In this document: positions 1 through 9,611 of the stretch, piece by piece
Numbering within the stretch: the stretch's first letter is position 1
How the letters are laid out: every line of letters begins with the position of its first letter
Assembly (NCBI RefSeq): GCF_025244665.1
Contig: NZ_CP104205.1
Location: forward strand, 62,001 to 126,000
Direction of reading: 5' to 3'
Origin: Maribacter litopenaei
Lineage (GTDB): Bacteria; Bacteroidota; Bacteroidia; Flavobacteriales; Flavobacteriaceae
Length of the DNA: 64,000 nucleotides
Translations under genes and position numbers: made by a program
Notes under the pieces: model-generated
Database searches by the model: none
Seen by the model: the letters and a program-made list of their open reading frames with translations, nothing else
Told to the model about the DNA's origin: nothing

Positions 1-156
1 ATAAGAAAATAACTACAAAATTTTACGTTTTTGCAATTATAGAGATAAACCTCTTCCCGATTATACAAAAAAGAATGCAGATTATACAAGTTGACCTTAG
101 TGGCGTTAAACTTGTCTTAAATTCGTTCTTGCTACTAATTTAGTAGTGTAAAGAAT

Positions 157-312
157 ATGATTATGAAAAGATGTTTGCTAATGTTCGGGATTTTGTTGAT
201 TGTAGTAATTGTGGCATCTATACTGGAACAAAAAAACTCAGAGCAGATTTTAAATGAAAACTTGGCTATGGGACAAAATGGGCCAAAAATCGTAATAAAC
301 CCAAATAACTAG
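157..312 (+). CDS. Small membrane-anchored or secreted peptide (about 51 aa)
   Basis: A short reading frame opens with ATG at 157 (second in-frame ATG at 163) and ends with TAG at 310-312, three bases before the next gene. The first 20 residues are strongly hydrophobic (core FGILLIVVIVASI) after a Lys-Arg pair, which fits a signal peptide or single membrane anchor. The remaining 30 residues are polar and Asn-rich. I recognise no family. Tight spacing to the next gene suggests co-transcription. It could be a leader peptide or a chance frame, so confidence is moderate. Confidence 0.4.
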   Translation: MIMKRCLLMFGILLIVVIVASILEQKNSEQILNENLAMGQNGPKIVINPNN

Positions 313-315
313 ATA

Positions 316-819
316 ATGATGTACGGTCTTGGCATTAAAATTAGCAAGTTTGTTTTCTTGGGTATTATGCCTTTACTATTGATTTCCAGTTCGGGAAATA
401 AAATGGATTTGATCCTTAATCAGGCTATAAACGAAAATTTGATTCCCGCCTATATCGATTTTGAAATGGATTTGGCGGAAACAGAAAATGTGGTCAAATC
501 TAAAAAGTTGAGGCTTCTATTTAGTGATGAAGAGAACCATGGTACGATTGAACTAGTTGTAAGTGCTAAAAATGGGAATACCGATTTTAGTGAAGGTGAC
601 TTTATCGTACAAAAGATAGACGGTTTCTTGAATGGTTTTGAAGGTGTGTTTGGGTACTTTACACATAAAGACTTTGGAGAGAAACCATTTTTTGCAAATA
701 GCGGTTTTGTAAAGATATCTCGTTTAGACAATAATCATATCCAAGGTCAAATGGATATAACATTGGTAAACGACTATGGAAGAACAATTAGGATTTCGGA
801 TACATTTCGAAATTTTTAG
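316..819 (+). CDS. Hypothetical secreted protein (167 aa)
   Basis: The product starts with a short basic segment and a hydrophobic stretch (FVFLGIMPLLLISSS), consistent with an exported protein. The rest is a mixed alpha/beta sequence with alternating acidic and aromatic residues and no recognisable catalytic motif. The predicted beta-rich pattern (FVKISRL, IQGQMDITLV) could be a small lipocalin-like or jelly-roll fold, but that is a guess. It follows the small peptide gene by three bases, so the two probably form a transcription unit. Function unknown. Confidence 0.6.
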   Translation: MMYGLGIKISKFVFLGIMPLLLISSSGNKMDLILNQAINENLIPAYIDFEMDLAETENVVKSKKLRLLFSDEENHGTIELVVSAKNGNTDFSEGDFIVQKIDGFLNGFEGVFGYFTHKDFGEKPFFANSGFVKISRLDNNHIQGQMDITLVNDYGRTIRISDTFRNF

Positions 820-1159
820 CAATATACGACCCTAGGAATATCTTTATTCCGGTCAATGTTTTGAGCGCCAAAGGTAACCGTAATGCACGGAGCATTGCGT
901 TACAAGTCTAAGAATAGGTTTCGGGGGAACTACCTAGATTAGCACTTGGTGGGCATTTTCATATAATGGAGCATTGAGGGTCGTATTTTTAGATTTAGTT
1001 CTGTATTTAGGAGACCAAGCAGCAAAACTCCTTGGTCTTCTTTTTTTATAAAGTAGTCCTGTTACATAACTGGGATACTTTGAAACATAATTGATATTGT
1101 CTGTTTCTGTACTTTTTTAGTTTTGGACAAGAAGTAATAATAACCTAAACAACTAAATT
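820..1159. other. Gene-free stretch with a hairpin and a terminator
   Basis: This 340-base stretch has no convincing reading frame. It holds an inverted repeat at 874-903: arms GTAAC/GTTAC and AATGC/GCATT are separated by a small internal loop and capped by ACGGA. It also holds the terminator listed at 1011-1047. The hairpin does not end in a T tract, so it is not an obvious terminator. It may be a structured 3' region or a small RNA; nothing more can be said from sequence alone. Confidence 0.4.
1011..1047 (+). terminator. Rho-independent terminator
   Basis: Stem GACCAAG (1013-1019) pairs with CTTGGTC (1031-1037), with an 11-base loop and a following T tract (1038-1047). It would end transcription from the small secreted-protein genes upstream. 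Confidence 0.7.
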
Positions 1160-1429
1160 ATGAGAGTATATCTTTTTTTTAAAATTGCCATGGTTTTCTT
1201 AGCCTTGGATTCTTGTGGCGGCTGCGAGCCTGAAGACTTATTGGATGAAGAATGCCTGGCCCAAAAGGATGCAGATATTAGGAAAGCTGAAGATTTTGCT
1301 GAAAGTGAAAGGCAAGATATACTAAATAATGATGAGCTTAGTGAAGAACAAGTTCAGTCTTTGTTGAATCTTATTGAAATTGACTTAGAATTGGAAAAGG
1401 AAGAAATATTATTTGAATCATGTAAATAA
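1160..1429 (+). CDS. Small acidic putative lipoprotein (89 aa)
   Basis: A short hydrophobic N-terminus ends in a possible lipobox (LALDSC), which would place the acylated Cys near residue 19. A CGGC cluster follows at once. The mature part is highly acidic and predicted helical (residues 40-80, rich in Glu and Leu), like a small coiled coil, and ends in a Cys-Lys tail. No family recognised. The start follows an AT-rich spacer after the terminator, so it is probably its own transcript. The lipobox is imperfect, so lipoprotein status is an inference. Confidence 0.5.
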   Translation: MRVYLFFKIAMVFLALDSCGGCEPEDLLDEECLAQKDADIRKAEDFAESERQDILNNDELSEEQVQSLLNLIEIDLELEKEEILFESCK

Positions 1430-1649
1430 CCCAAAAACAATTGGTTTATGTAAACTTTTTGGATTTCGGGAATTGGATTCTATATAATGGAAAAGCCTTT
1501 AGTTGAAGTTTGATCCTTTAGTAAACCTATAATACCCCAATTTCTATATTGTTTTTCAACGATGGGGCTAATTGAATTGATATTCTCAACTTCTAAATGT
1601 TCAATACAACTAAATAATTGGGGGAAATACAGGTATATTCTCAGCTGGT

Positions 1650-2567
1650 TCAAATAAAACTGTCCACCTCTTTGTATGCGTTGATTACGGCCGTTTCTCC
1701 TTCTTTACCGGATTCCGAATTTCCATGTTCCATACCTAGAACACCATCAAATCCCTTATCATGGATAAATTTAAAGACGTTTTTATAATTGATTTCACCA
1801 GTAGTGGGTTCATTTCTGCCAGGGTTGTCCCCAATTTGGATATAAGCGATTTCGTCCCAAGTAAGATCCATATTATGTATTAAGTTCCCTTCTGTTTTTT
1901 GCATGTGATAGATATCGAAGAGAATTTTACAAGTGGGGCTGTCCACTCCTTTGCAAATCATATAGGTCTGATCTGAGTTTTGTAAATACAGGTCTGGAGA
2001 ATCCGATAATGGCTCTAAGACCATTACTAAGCCATGGGGCTCCGGAATCTCTGCTCCGCGTTTTAATGCTTCTATCACGTTACCATCCTGTACTCCTATG
2101 GGAAGTTTTCTTTCGAAGCCACCGGGAACTACGGTCATCCATTTGGCATTGACTCTTTTGGCCACCTCAACGGCCCGCTTGCATCCATCCAAGAAGATAT
2201 CTACATGTTCTTGTTTGCCAGCGGCCAAGGTATTGGCCATATTACCACCCTTATCCACAACAAAAACGCCCATGGTCATTCCTCTTTGGGCAAGGGTCTC
2301 ACCAATTTTGGTTTGCATGGATACCTCCCTGTTCATGAGGCCATTATCTTCAAAAGCCATAAATCCTTGATCGGCCATGAAGTTTATTTGGTCGATGGGG
2401 TCATCACCGGCATGATGTTTAAACATACCTAGATGGGGAGCATATTTAAGATTGAATGTTTCCGCTGTTTCAAGGCCTTTTTTTTGCGATGCATAGGAAA
2501 AAGCCCCTCCCAATGAAATGACTCCACTGGAAAGGGCTGTATTTTTTACAAAACTTCTTCGATTCAT
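1650..2567 (-). CDS. Sugar phosphate isomerase/epimerase-like protein, Tat-type leader
   Basis: This is a TIM-barrel (AP endonuclease 2-like) protein resembling hydroxypyruvate isomerase. The chosen ATG gives MNRRSF, a twin-arginine leader with a hydrophobic stretch ending near YASQ, so the protein should be exported; an upstream in-frame start would bury this leader. Likely metal-site residues lie in VLEPL (first Glu), ILFDIYHMQ (Asp and His) and GMEHGN (final Glu). It starts one base after the stop of the subunit-3 gene and is the third gene of the run GMC dehydrogenase, subunit 3, isomerase. Such exported isomerase-like proteins accompany 3-keto-sugar dehydrogenases and may isomerise or eliminate the oxidised sugar; the substrate is unknown. 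Confidence 0.8.
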   Translation of the reverse strand: MNRRSFVKNTALSSGVISLGGAFSYASQKKGLETAETFNLKYAPHLGMFKHHAGDDPIDQINFMADQGFMAFEDNGLMNREVSMQTKIGETLAQRGMTMGVFVVDKGGNMANTLAAGKQEHVDIFLDGCKRAVEVAKRVNAKWMTVVPGGFERKLPIGVQDGNVIEALKRGAEIPEPHGLVMVLEPLSDSPDLYLQNSDQTYMICKGVDSPTCKILFDIYHMQKTEGNLIHNMDLTWDEIAYIQIGDNPGRNEPTTGEINYKNVFKFIHDKGFDGVLGMEHGNSESGKEGETAVINAYKEVDSFI

Positions 2568-2568
2568 A

Positions 2569-3215
2569 TTATAAGGACCAAGCTTTACCACCTGTTAACT
2601 CCTGAGTATCCGCACAGGCAATATATTCTCCAGGTACAGGAAGGTAGGCCATAACCTCCTCGCCTATATATTCGGAAGTCTTATATCCCCAAATGGTAAG
2701 CCCACGTACGTTGTTGGCGAATGCAAATCGAGATGTTTCATCGTCTAGAGTAGCTTCTTTGCCTTCGGCCACCGCTTCTGTATAGGAGGTAATGGACTCG
2801 AACATTTTGGCTTCATCTTCTTTACTGTACTTGAGTGAACTAGCCAATACGGGTTCTAAATCCTCCGTTGTAAGATCCTCTACTTTTGATTTTCCGAATC
2901 TTGTAATGCCTTGTCCGTGAATTTGCCCATTGCCATTCTAAGAAAATCCTGCTGGTCTTTTTCCAAAACGTCCTTGGCAAACTTATCTATGAAAATGTCT
3001 ACCTGTAGCTCGGACGCAGATGGTGTATCTGTCTTTGGAAGAATTACATCAACTACCTTGGTCAGTACCGCTCCTTCAGAAGAAGTGAGAAATTCCGGTG
3101 TCCATGTCACTACTGGTTCCCCCTTACAACTTTGCATAATACTTATAAGGGTTGGAGTGGCCACAGTATATCCCATAGCCAGCCCCATATTTTTGAGTGC
3201 TTTTCTTCTATCCAT
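2569..3215 (-). CDS. Gluconate 2-dehydrogenase subunit 3-like protein (frame-disrupted)
   Basis: This is the small hitchhiker subunit of membrane or periplasmic GMC dehydrogenases (PF13618-type). The N-terminus MDRRKALKN plus a hydrophobic stretch ending IMQSC looks like a Tat leader with a lipobox, so it probably carries the leaderless GMC partner across the membrane. The reading frame breaks near 2873-2880 after DSENQK. Restoring one base, for example in the AAAA run, continues as VEDLTTEDLEPVLASSL through to the C-terminal WGYKTSEYIGEE and AYLPVPG region. Total length of about 215 aa is normal for the family. Its ATG overlaps the GMC stop by one base, indicating translational coupling. Confidence 0.82.
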
Positions 3216-4933
3216 TATATATTTCCTTTTTTAAGTTCTTCAACGGCATGATTCGCGGCTCTCGCTGTAAATGCCATATAGGTCAACGATGGGTTCACAC
3301 AACTTGCGGAGGTCATAAAAGAGCCATCCGTTACATAGACGTTTGGCACGTCATGTAAAGCATTGTTTGCGTTGAGTACGGAAGTTTTCCGATCTTTACC
3401 CATCCTGGCGGTACCCATTTCGTGAATACCAAGTCCAATAGCGTGGGAAGCTGTGTTGTCATACCCAACAACATCCCTAAGCCCTGCTTTCTCCAACATC
3501 TCAACAGCAGAATCCTGCATATCCTTACGCATATTGTATTCGTTTTCCTTGAATTCGGCATCAAAAGTTACCGTTGGAAGTCCCCACTGGTCCTTTTTAT
3601 CATAATCCAAGGTAAACCTATTTTCCTCATAGGGTAAAATTTCACCAAACCCACCAATTCCAAAGGTCCACCCACCTGGCTTCGTAATCGCTTCTTTCAA
3701 GCTCTTGCCATGGGACATTTCTGCTATCATATCTTCCCAGTTGCCACGGCTGGCACCACCTTGATACCCAAACCCACGTTTGTAATCTTTTCTATCAGAA
3801 TCACCACCTAGGTTTCTGAACCTTGGGATGTAGACACCGCTAGGCTTTCTTCCTTTATAATACTTATCCTCAAAGCCATCGAATTTACCGGATGCACCAA
3901 CTCCTAAATGGTGGTTCATGATATTGCGACCTAATTGGTCGGAGTCATTACCCATTCCATTTGGAAATCTATCGGATTTGGATTGCATCAAAATAGAAGT
4001 AGAGGCTATGGCCGAAGCACAAAGGAAAATTACTTTCGCCTTAAATTCATGGGCCTCTTTGGTAACCCTATCGATTACTTTGACTCCAGTGGCTCTTTTT
4101 GTATCCGGGTCGTACATGACCTCATGAACAATGGAGTCCGGTCTTAGGGTCATATTCCCAGTTGCCTCTGCAGCCGGTAATGTTGAGGATAAACTACTAA
4201 AGTAGCCTCCAAAAGGACATCCTCTGATACATCTATTTCTGAATTGACATTTGGTTCTGCCATCAAATTTTTTGTCTCCGGTAATGTGGGCAGTTCTACC
4301 AGCTGTAATTACACGACCATCAAAATTTTCCGCTACCTTTTCCCTTACATGCTGTTCCACACAGTTCAATTCCATCATAGGAAGGAAATCACTATCCGGT
4401 AATTGGGGAAGGTTAAGTGCCTCGCCACTGACTCCGATGTAATTCTCCACCTTCGAATACCATGGGGCGATATCCTTGTAGCGTACAGGCCAATCGACAG
4501 CAATGCCATCCCTTTGGTTCGCGGTGAAGTCAATATCGCTCCAGCGATAACTCTGTCTGCCCCATTGAAGGGAACGTCCTCCTACATGATATCCGCGCAT
4601 CCAATCGAACCTTTTAGTTTCATTGTAAGGATGTTCTAGGTCGTTAACAAACCACATATGGCTAGCCTGACTGGTAGTATAGCCAGTTCTGTGCTGTTTT
4701 GGTTGTTGCTCGATAATTTCTTTGGTGGCAACACCTCCATTAGGAAAATCCCAGGGGTCTTTGTTAGCAGTTTCGTAATCCTCAATGTGTTTTACCATTC
4801 TTCCTCTTTCAAGGATCAATGTCTTTAAACCATTTTCACAAAGCTCTTTAGCAGCCCAACCACCGCTAATACCAGTTCCAACAACAATCGCATCGTACGA
4901 TTCTTGTTCCTCGTTATAATAAAATTTACTCAT
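3215..4933 (-). CDS. GMC-family FAD-dependent sugar dehydrogenase (572 aa)
   Basis: This is an intact glucose-methanol-choline family flavoprotein. The Rossmann motif GTGISGG lies at residues 19-25. The catalytic His is about residue 504 (GIHEMG) and the partner Asn about 547 (CVNPS). Three cysteines, C229, C235 and C239 (C-x5-C-x3-C), match the spacing of the 3Fe-4S ligands known in bacterial FAD-glucose dehydrogenase alpha subunits. That family passes electrons to a cytochrome and uses a subunit-3 partner for Tat export, exactly the gene encoded next. No leader is present, as expected. It probably oxidises a hydroxyl of a sugar or glycoside, possibly C3; glucose, gluconate or other polyols cannot be excluded. 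The electron acceptor is not encoded here. Confidence 0.88.
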   Translation of the reverse strand: MSKFYYNEEQESYDAIVVGTGISGGWAAKELCENGLKTLILERGRMVKHIEDYETANKDPWDFPNGGVATKEIIEQQPKQHRTGYTTSQASHMWFVNDLEHPYNETKRFDWMRGYHVGGRSLQWGRQSYRWSDIDFTANQRDGIAVDWPVRYKDIAPWYSKVENYIGVSGEALNLPQLPDSDFLPMMELNCVEQHVREKVAENFDGRVITAGRTAHITGDKKFDGRTKCQFRNRCIRGCPFGGYFSSLSSTLPAAEATGNMTLRPDSIVHEVMYDPDTKRATGVKVIDRVTKEAHEFKAKVIFLCASAIASTSILMQSKSDRFPNGMGNDSDQLGRNIMNHHLGVGASGKFDGFEDKYYKGRKPSGVYIPRFRNLGGDSDRKDYKRGFGYQGGASRGNWEDMIAEMSHGKSLKEAITKPGGWTFGIGGFGEILPYEENRFTLDYDKKDQWGLPTVTFDAEFKENEYNMRKDMQDSAVEMLEKAGLRDVVGYDNTASHAIGLGIHEMGTARMGKDRKTSVLNANNALHDVPNVYVTDGSFMTSASCVNPSLTYMAFTARAANHAVEELKKGNI

Positions 4934-5106
4934 AGAAATTGTTTATTCTCTAAATTTATTAAATATAAAATTAATTCTATACATTTAATCCTTAAACTTA
5001 TTGAGAATCTAATACTCTATCGTTGTAGAAAGTTTAAAAATTCTATGACTCAAAGCCGAGAACCGGATTAAAATCAATTATATAACCAAAAACATCCATT
5101 TGATTT

Positions 5107-6101
5107 ATGAGAAGAAGAAATTTTATTACCAAGACGACAGCCGCTGGTGTTGGTGTAACCTTTTTGGGAGCCTATGCCTGCAAGGAAGCTAAGAAGGATG
5201 AAAAAACAGCATCGGAAGTGGAGGAATCTTCAAATGAGGCCAAACCTTTTTTTGAGCTTTCCTTGGCACAATGGTCCATTCATAGAATGATTAGGGAAAA
5301 TGGGGTTGATCCATACACTTTTGCGGAAAAGGCAAAAAACTGGGGATTCAAGGGCTTGGAATACGTAAGTCAATTATACAATCCTGAATTGTCCGACGCT
5401 GATTACTCCGAAGAGGCAATGGCTGCCTTTGTTGAAAAAAGCAACGCCGAGGCACAAAAGCATGGGATGAAAAATGTGCTGATTATGATTGACGGTCAAG
5501 GAAATCTAGCCGTAAACGACGAAGCGGAACGTAACGAAACGGTAGAAAAGCATAAGAAATGGGTGGATGCTGCTGCAGCTATGGGTTGCCACGCAATTCG
5601 CGTAAACTTAAATGGCAGCAACGAACCAGGAGGAATGGATTGAGAATTCCGTAGATGGATTAACCAAATTGGCCACCTATGCCAAGGACAAAAACATAAA
5701 TATTTTAGTGGAAAATCATGGTGGGCTCTCATCGAATGGTGAGTTACATGCCCAAGTCATGGAAAAAGTGAATATGGACAACGTAGGGACGTTGCCGGAC
5801 TTTGGTAATTTCTGTATGACCGAGAAAACCGGATAGTTGGGAATGTGAGGTCATGTATGACAAGTATAAAGGCGTTAAGGAATTAATGCCATATGCTAAG
5901 GCGGTAAGTGCAAAATCCAATGTATTCGATGCCGAGGGTAATGAAGAAAATATTGACTATGTGAAAATGCTACAAATGGTCAAGGACAATGGTTACACTG
6001 GCTTTGTAGGGGTGGAATACGAAGGTCAGGACCTAAGTGAGGAAGAAGGAATCATTGCTACTAGGGACTTGTTGTTGAAAGCGGCAAAGGAAGTAGTATA
6101 A
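5107..6101 (+). CDS. Sugar phosphate isomerase/epimerase, Tat lipoprotein-like (two frame disruptions)
   Basis: Joined frames give a TIM-barrel protein of about 331 aa. The leader MRRRNFITKTTAAG followed by a lipobox-like LGAYAC indicates a Tat-exported lipoprotein. Barrel-strand motifs are visible: IRVNLNG, NILVENHGG (Glu and His of the metal site), TLPDFGNF and GVEYEG near the C-terminus. The frame breaks at about 5626-5630 (GAACCAGGAGG, expected GAACCGGAG) and at about 5825-5831 (GAGAAAACCGGAT, expected GAGAAACCGGAT). Both are extra bases touching CCGGA. It is divergent from the GMC operon and heads the operon with the permease and Gfo/Idh gene. The role is probably processing of the oxidised sugar in the periplasm. 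Confidence 0.8.
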
Positions 6102-6120
6102 TTATGGGGTCTTTTTCAGT

Positions 6121-6565
6121 ATGAAAGCATTTTTTAACGAACTGTTCGATTATAATTTTTATTGTAATAAAAAGATAATCAGTGAATGTATAGAGATACA
6201 CGATGTTCCAAATAAGACCCTAGAATTGTTTAGTCATATTCTAAATGCCCATCATATTTGGAATGCCCGTATTACGGGGAATTCTTCAAAGTTTAATGTC
6301 ACGGCAAATTCATGATATAAAAGATTGGTCAGATATTCATTATGAGAATCAAAGGGACTCTTTTGAAATTATAACCAATGCGGACGGTTTTGATAAACGC
6401 ATCGATTATGAAAATTCTGAGGGGAGATTGTTCACGAATAATATAAAGGACATTCTTTTTCATATTATTAACCATTCAACGAATCATAGGGGCCAAATTG
6501 CGGTAGATTTTAGGAACAATAATTTAGAACCCCTTGTTTTGGATTATGTTTTTTATAAAAGATAA
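6121..6565 (+). CDS. DinB-superfamily protein (frame-disrupted)
   Basis: Joined frames give a four-helix DinB-like protein of about 148 aa. The three expected metal-binding histidines can be placed in LNAHHIWNARI (first helix pair) and HIINHSTNHRGQI (C-terminal). These proteins include thiol transferases and metal-dependent hydrolases, and many have unknown roles. The frame breaks at about 6299-6304 (GTCACGG, expected GTCCGG), an extra base inside TCCGG. It lies 20 bases after the isomerase and 7 bases before the permease, so it appears embedded in the catabolic operon. Its substrate is unknown. Confidence 0.7.
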
Positions 6566-6571
6566 GTTGTC

Positions 6572-7804
6572 ATGAGCCTAGGTGTTAGAATGCAACTTTG
6601 TCTAATGATGTTCCTTGAATTTTTTATTTGGGGTGGGTGGTTCGTTACCCTTGGTACTTTTCTAGGTAACAATATTAATGCGTCGGATGGGGAAATTGCT
6701 TTGGCCTTTTCCACGCAATCTTGGGGGGCTATTATAGCTCCTTTTGTTATAGGATTGATTGCCGATAGATATTTTAATGCCGAACGAATATTAGGAGTGC
6801 TTCATTTAATAGGAGCTGGCCTTCTGTTCTTAATGTATAAAACTACATCTTTCGATGTTTTTTATCCCTATGTATTGGGCTATATGATTTTGTATATGCC
6901 TACCCTGGCGTTGGTAAATTCAGTCTCATTTAACCAAATGGCAAATCCAGCCAAGGAGTTTTCGTTAATTAGGGTTTTTGGTACCCTTGGGTGGATTATT
7001 GCCGGAGTTCTTATTAGTTATTTTTTTAGGTGGGATACCAATACTGGAATTGCTCAAGGACTTCTAAAGAATACTTTTTTAATGACCTCCATAGCTTCGG
7101 TGATTCTAGGGGCGTTTAGTTTTACATTGCCGAAAACGCCTCCTAAGGCAAAGGATAGTGGTACAAAGCTAACTGCGCGAGATATTACGGGTCTAGATGC
7201 ATTAGGACTTTTTAAGGACAGGAATTTCCTGATTTTTTTCATATCCTCCATTTTAATTTGTATCCCGCTTGCTTTTTACTATCAAAATGCGAATCCGTTT
7301 TTAGTGGAGGTTGGGATGGAGAGCCCCACTGGAAAAATGACTTTAGGGCAACTATCGGAGATTCTTTTTCTGTTGTTGTTGCCATATTTCTTTACACGGT
7401 TTGGATTTAAAAAAACCATATTAGTGGCCATGTTGGCCTGGGTAGTACGCTATCTTTTATTCGCTTATGGGGATGTGGGAGAATTGGAGTTCATGCTGTT
7501 AATAGGCATAGCGTTACATGGAATCTGTTATGATTTCTTCTTTGTTTCAGGTCAAATTTATACAGATAGCAAAGCAGGTCCCAAGTACAAAAGCTCAGCT
7601 CAAGGATTGATTACATTAGCCACCTACGGTGTTGGGATGTTAATAGGATTTTGGATTGCAGGTGAGATATCCAACACCTACCTTTTAAGTGATGGTATGC
7701 ATATTTGGGACACTATTTGGTTATATCCAGCGAGCTTTGCCCTAGTTGTGTCGATTTTATTTGCTCTTTTGTTTAAAAGAGAAAAAATCGATTATCAGTC
7801 TTAG
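6572..7804 (+). CDS. MFS permease, nucleoside:H+ symporter-like (410 aa)
   Basis: This is an intact 12-helix major facilitator protein. The N-terminus (LCLMMFLEFFIWGGWF) and the conserved RVFGTLGWI segment are typical of the NupG/XapB-type nucleoside permease branch common in Bacteroidota. In these genomes many members sit beside Gfo/Idh dehydrogenases and isomerases and are thought to import sugars rather than nucleosides. Here it is placed between periplasm-directed isomerases and the cytoplasmic Gfo/Idh enzyme. I infer that it imports the keto-sugar or an elimination product made in the periplasm. Substrate unproven. Confidence 0.85.
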   Translation: MSLGVRMQLCLMMFLEFFIWGGWFVTLGTFLGNNINASDGEIALAFSTQSWGAIIAPFVIGLIADRYFNAERILGVLHLIGAGLLFLMYKTTSFDVFYPYVLGYMILYMPTLALVNSVSFNQMANPAKEFSLIRVFGTLGWIIAGVLISYFFRWDTNTGIAQGLLKNTFLMTSIASVILGAFSFTLPKTPPKAKDSGTKLTARDITGLDALGLFKDRNFLIFFISSILICIPLAFYYQNANPFLVEVGMESPTGKMTLGQLSEILFLLLLPYFFTRFGFKKTILVAMLAWVVRYLLFAYGDVGELEFMLLIGIALHGICYDFFFVSGQIYTDSKAGPKYKSSAQGLITLATYGVGMLIGFWIAGEISNTYLLSDGMHIWDTIWLYPASFALVVSILFALLFKREKIDYQS

Positions 7805-7852
7805 ATTTTTTACATAAATTGAAACCCTTTTAACTTAAAATACGATTACAAC

Positions 7853-8993
7853 ATGCCAAAGAAAATTAGATTAGGAATATTAGGAGGAGGAGGAGATTCT
7901 CTTATTGGAGTATTACATAGGGTAGCATCCCATATCAATGATAACTATCAGATTACGGGGGCGGTATTCAACCCGGACTATGATGCCAACATGGCTTTTG
8001 CTAAGGAAATAGATGTTCCTTTGGACAGAATCTATAAGGACTTTGATACCTTGGTAGAAGAGGAAATGAAATTACCGGAAGATGAGCGTATTCAAGTATG
8101 TTCTATTCTTACCCCTAACTTTCTCCACTTTCCAATGGCCAAAAAATTGTTGGACAATGGGTTTCACGTAATCTGTGAAAAGCCTATGACCACCACTTTG
8201 GAAGAGGCGAAAATACTGTTGGAGGCCCAACAAAAATCGGGAGCAGTATTTGCGTTGACCCATACCTATACCGGGTATCCTATGGTGCGCCAAATGAGGG
8301 AGATGATCAAAGCAGGCGCTTTAGGTAAAATCCATAAGGTCGATGCCGAGATACTATCAAGGATGGATCAATGAAATCATCCATGATAAGGAAAAACGAA
8401 ATTCAGTTTGGAGATTGGATCCTAAAAAAGCTGGAATCAGTTCTTGTATGGGAGATATTGGGGTACATGCCTTCAATATGGTGGAATACACTACAGGTCT
8501 TAAAGTGAAATCCGTATTGTGCGACTTCAACTACTTATACGATGATAACCAAATGGATGTAGATGGTACTGTTCTTATTAGAATGGGTGACCATGTTAAA
8601 GGAGTAATTCGGGGTAGTCAGGTAGCTACTGGTGAGGAAAACGGGCTGGCAATACGTATTTATGGAGAGAAAGGTGCTTTTGTTTGGGAACAGGAAAAAC
8701 CCAACTTCCTCTACAAAATGAGCGACACAGAACCAGTTCAGATTTATAAGCCTGGACATGCCTATAATACCGAATTATCTTTGGATGGCACAAAATTACC
8801 GGCAGGACACCCCGAAGGTATTTTTGACTCTATGGCGAATATCTATTTAGGTGCGGCAAGAGCTATCAGAGGTGAAAAATATAATGATGGAGAATTCCCA
8901 ACGATTATAGATGGCGTGAGAGGTATGGACTTTATTGTTTCTACCGTGGAATCCAACAAAAATGGAAATACTTGGGTGAATTTAGAGGATTAA
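7853..8993 (+). CDS. Gfo/Idh/MocA family oxidoreductase (frame-disrupted)
   Basis: Joined frames give about 380 aa. The N-terminal NAD(P)-binding motif is LGILGGGGDSL (residues 7-17). The conserved EKPMTTT motif supplies the family lysine. The C-terminal half contains GDIGVHAFN, corresponding to the family's GGVLxDxGxH region with the likely catalytic His. There is no leader, so it is cytoplasmic. The frame breaks at about 8346-8352 (GCCGAGATAC); removing one base inside the CCGGA-like site restores VDA-x-YYQGW. It is the last gene of the permease operon and is followed by a bidirectional terminator. It probably reduces or oxidises a keto-sugar, or begins the cycle by oxidising C3 of an imported glycoside. 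Confidence 0.85.
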
Positions 8994-9008
8994 TTAATAA
9001 ACCCATTT

Positions 9009-9039
9009 AAAAAAGGACCGGCATTTGCCGATCCTTTTT
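9009..9039. terminator. Bidirectional terminator between convergent genes
   Basis: A near-perfect inverted repeat (AAAAGGACCGGC with GCCGATCCTTTT, one mismatch, TTT-containing loop) is flanked by A and T tracts on both sides. It separates the Gfo/Idh gene (+) from the ASCH gene (-). Confidence 0.8.
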
Positions 9040-9041
9040 GC

Positions 9042-9501
9042 TTAAAATATTTTTTCGAATTCTTGGCATACCACAATCATACTTTCCCTAGGTACTCGCC
9101 CAAACGGCTCAAGTTCCCTTGTATAGTAATCCCAATGTGTTTTTTTCCAATATTCTAGACTTTTGTCACCTTCACCTTCCTTTTGTGCATAAGCGGTATC
9201 AATACTAAAAAAGGGTTTTAACTTTACAGAAATTAATTTTATAATACATTGAGCCTCGCCCTCCCAATTGGTAACTACCTTAAAATCACCGATTTTCGGT
9301 AAGGGTTCATTTCTGTATTGAAGTCCTAAAAGAGAATCTGTCGTGGCTTTTTTAACCCCTTTCTTAACCAAATCTGCACAGATGTTGGCATCGACCTCGT
9401 TATCGCAAAAATGTATGACTTCCGGTGCTTCGTGAAAGGCATCCTCTAGATGCTTGTCCAAATAATCTCCCCACATATTTCTCGGCAGAGGTATTTTCCA
9501 T
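9042..9501 (-). CDS. ASCH domain protein (start region frame-disrupted)
   Basis: This is a small ASCH-domain protein of about 152 aa, a PUA-like beta-barrel fold proposed to bind RNA. Recognisable parts are MWGDYLDKH near the N-terminus, the KATTDSLL segment (the family's conserved region with a Gly/Lys turn) and the C-terminal REPFGRVP-like region. An upstream ATG at 9501 gives MENTSAE and joins MWGDY if one base is removed at about 9481-9485 (minus strand GCCGAGAAA, expected GCCGGAAA). I therefore place the true start at 9501. Role uncertain. It is not obviously part of the sugar locus. Confidence 0.75.
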
Positions 9502-9611
9502 AATCTTTTGGCTAATGGTTAGTTAGAATACAGTTACTAAAGAACAGGTATTAAAATAAAATCAGTAATTAAATCGGTACATTTTCCAGGTTTCCCGATA
9601 TATGGTTCTTC

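Noticed and set aside
6572..7804. A true nucleoside transporter role for the MFS permease
   Set aside because: The family name suggests nucleosides, but there are no nucleoside-catabolism genes nearby and all neighbours are sugar-oxidation proteins, so a sugar substrate is more likely; not proven.
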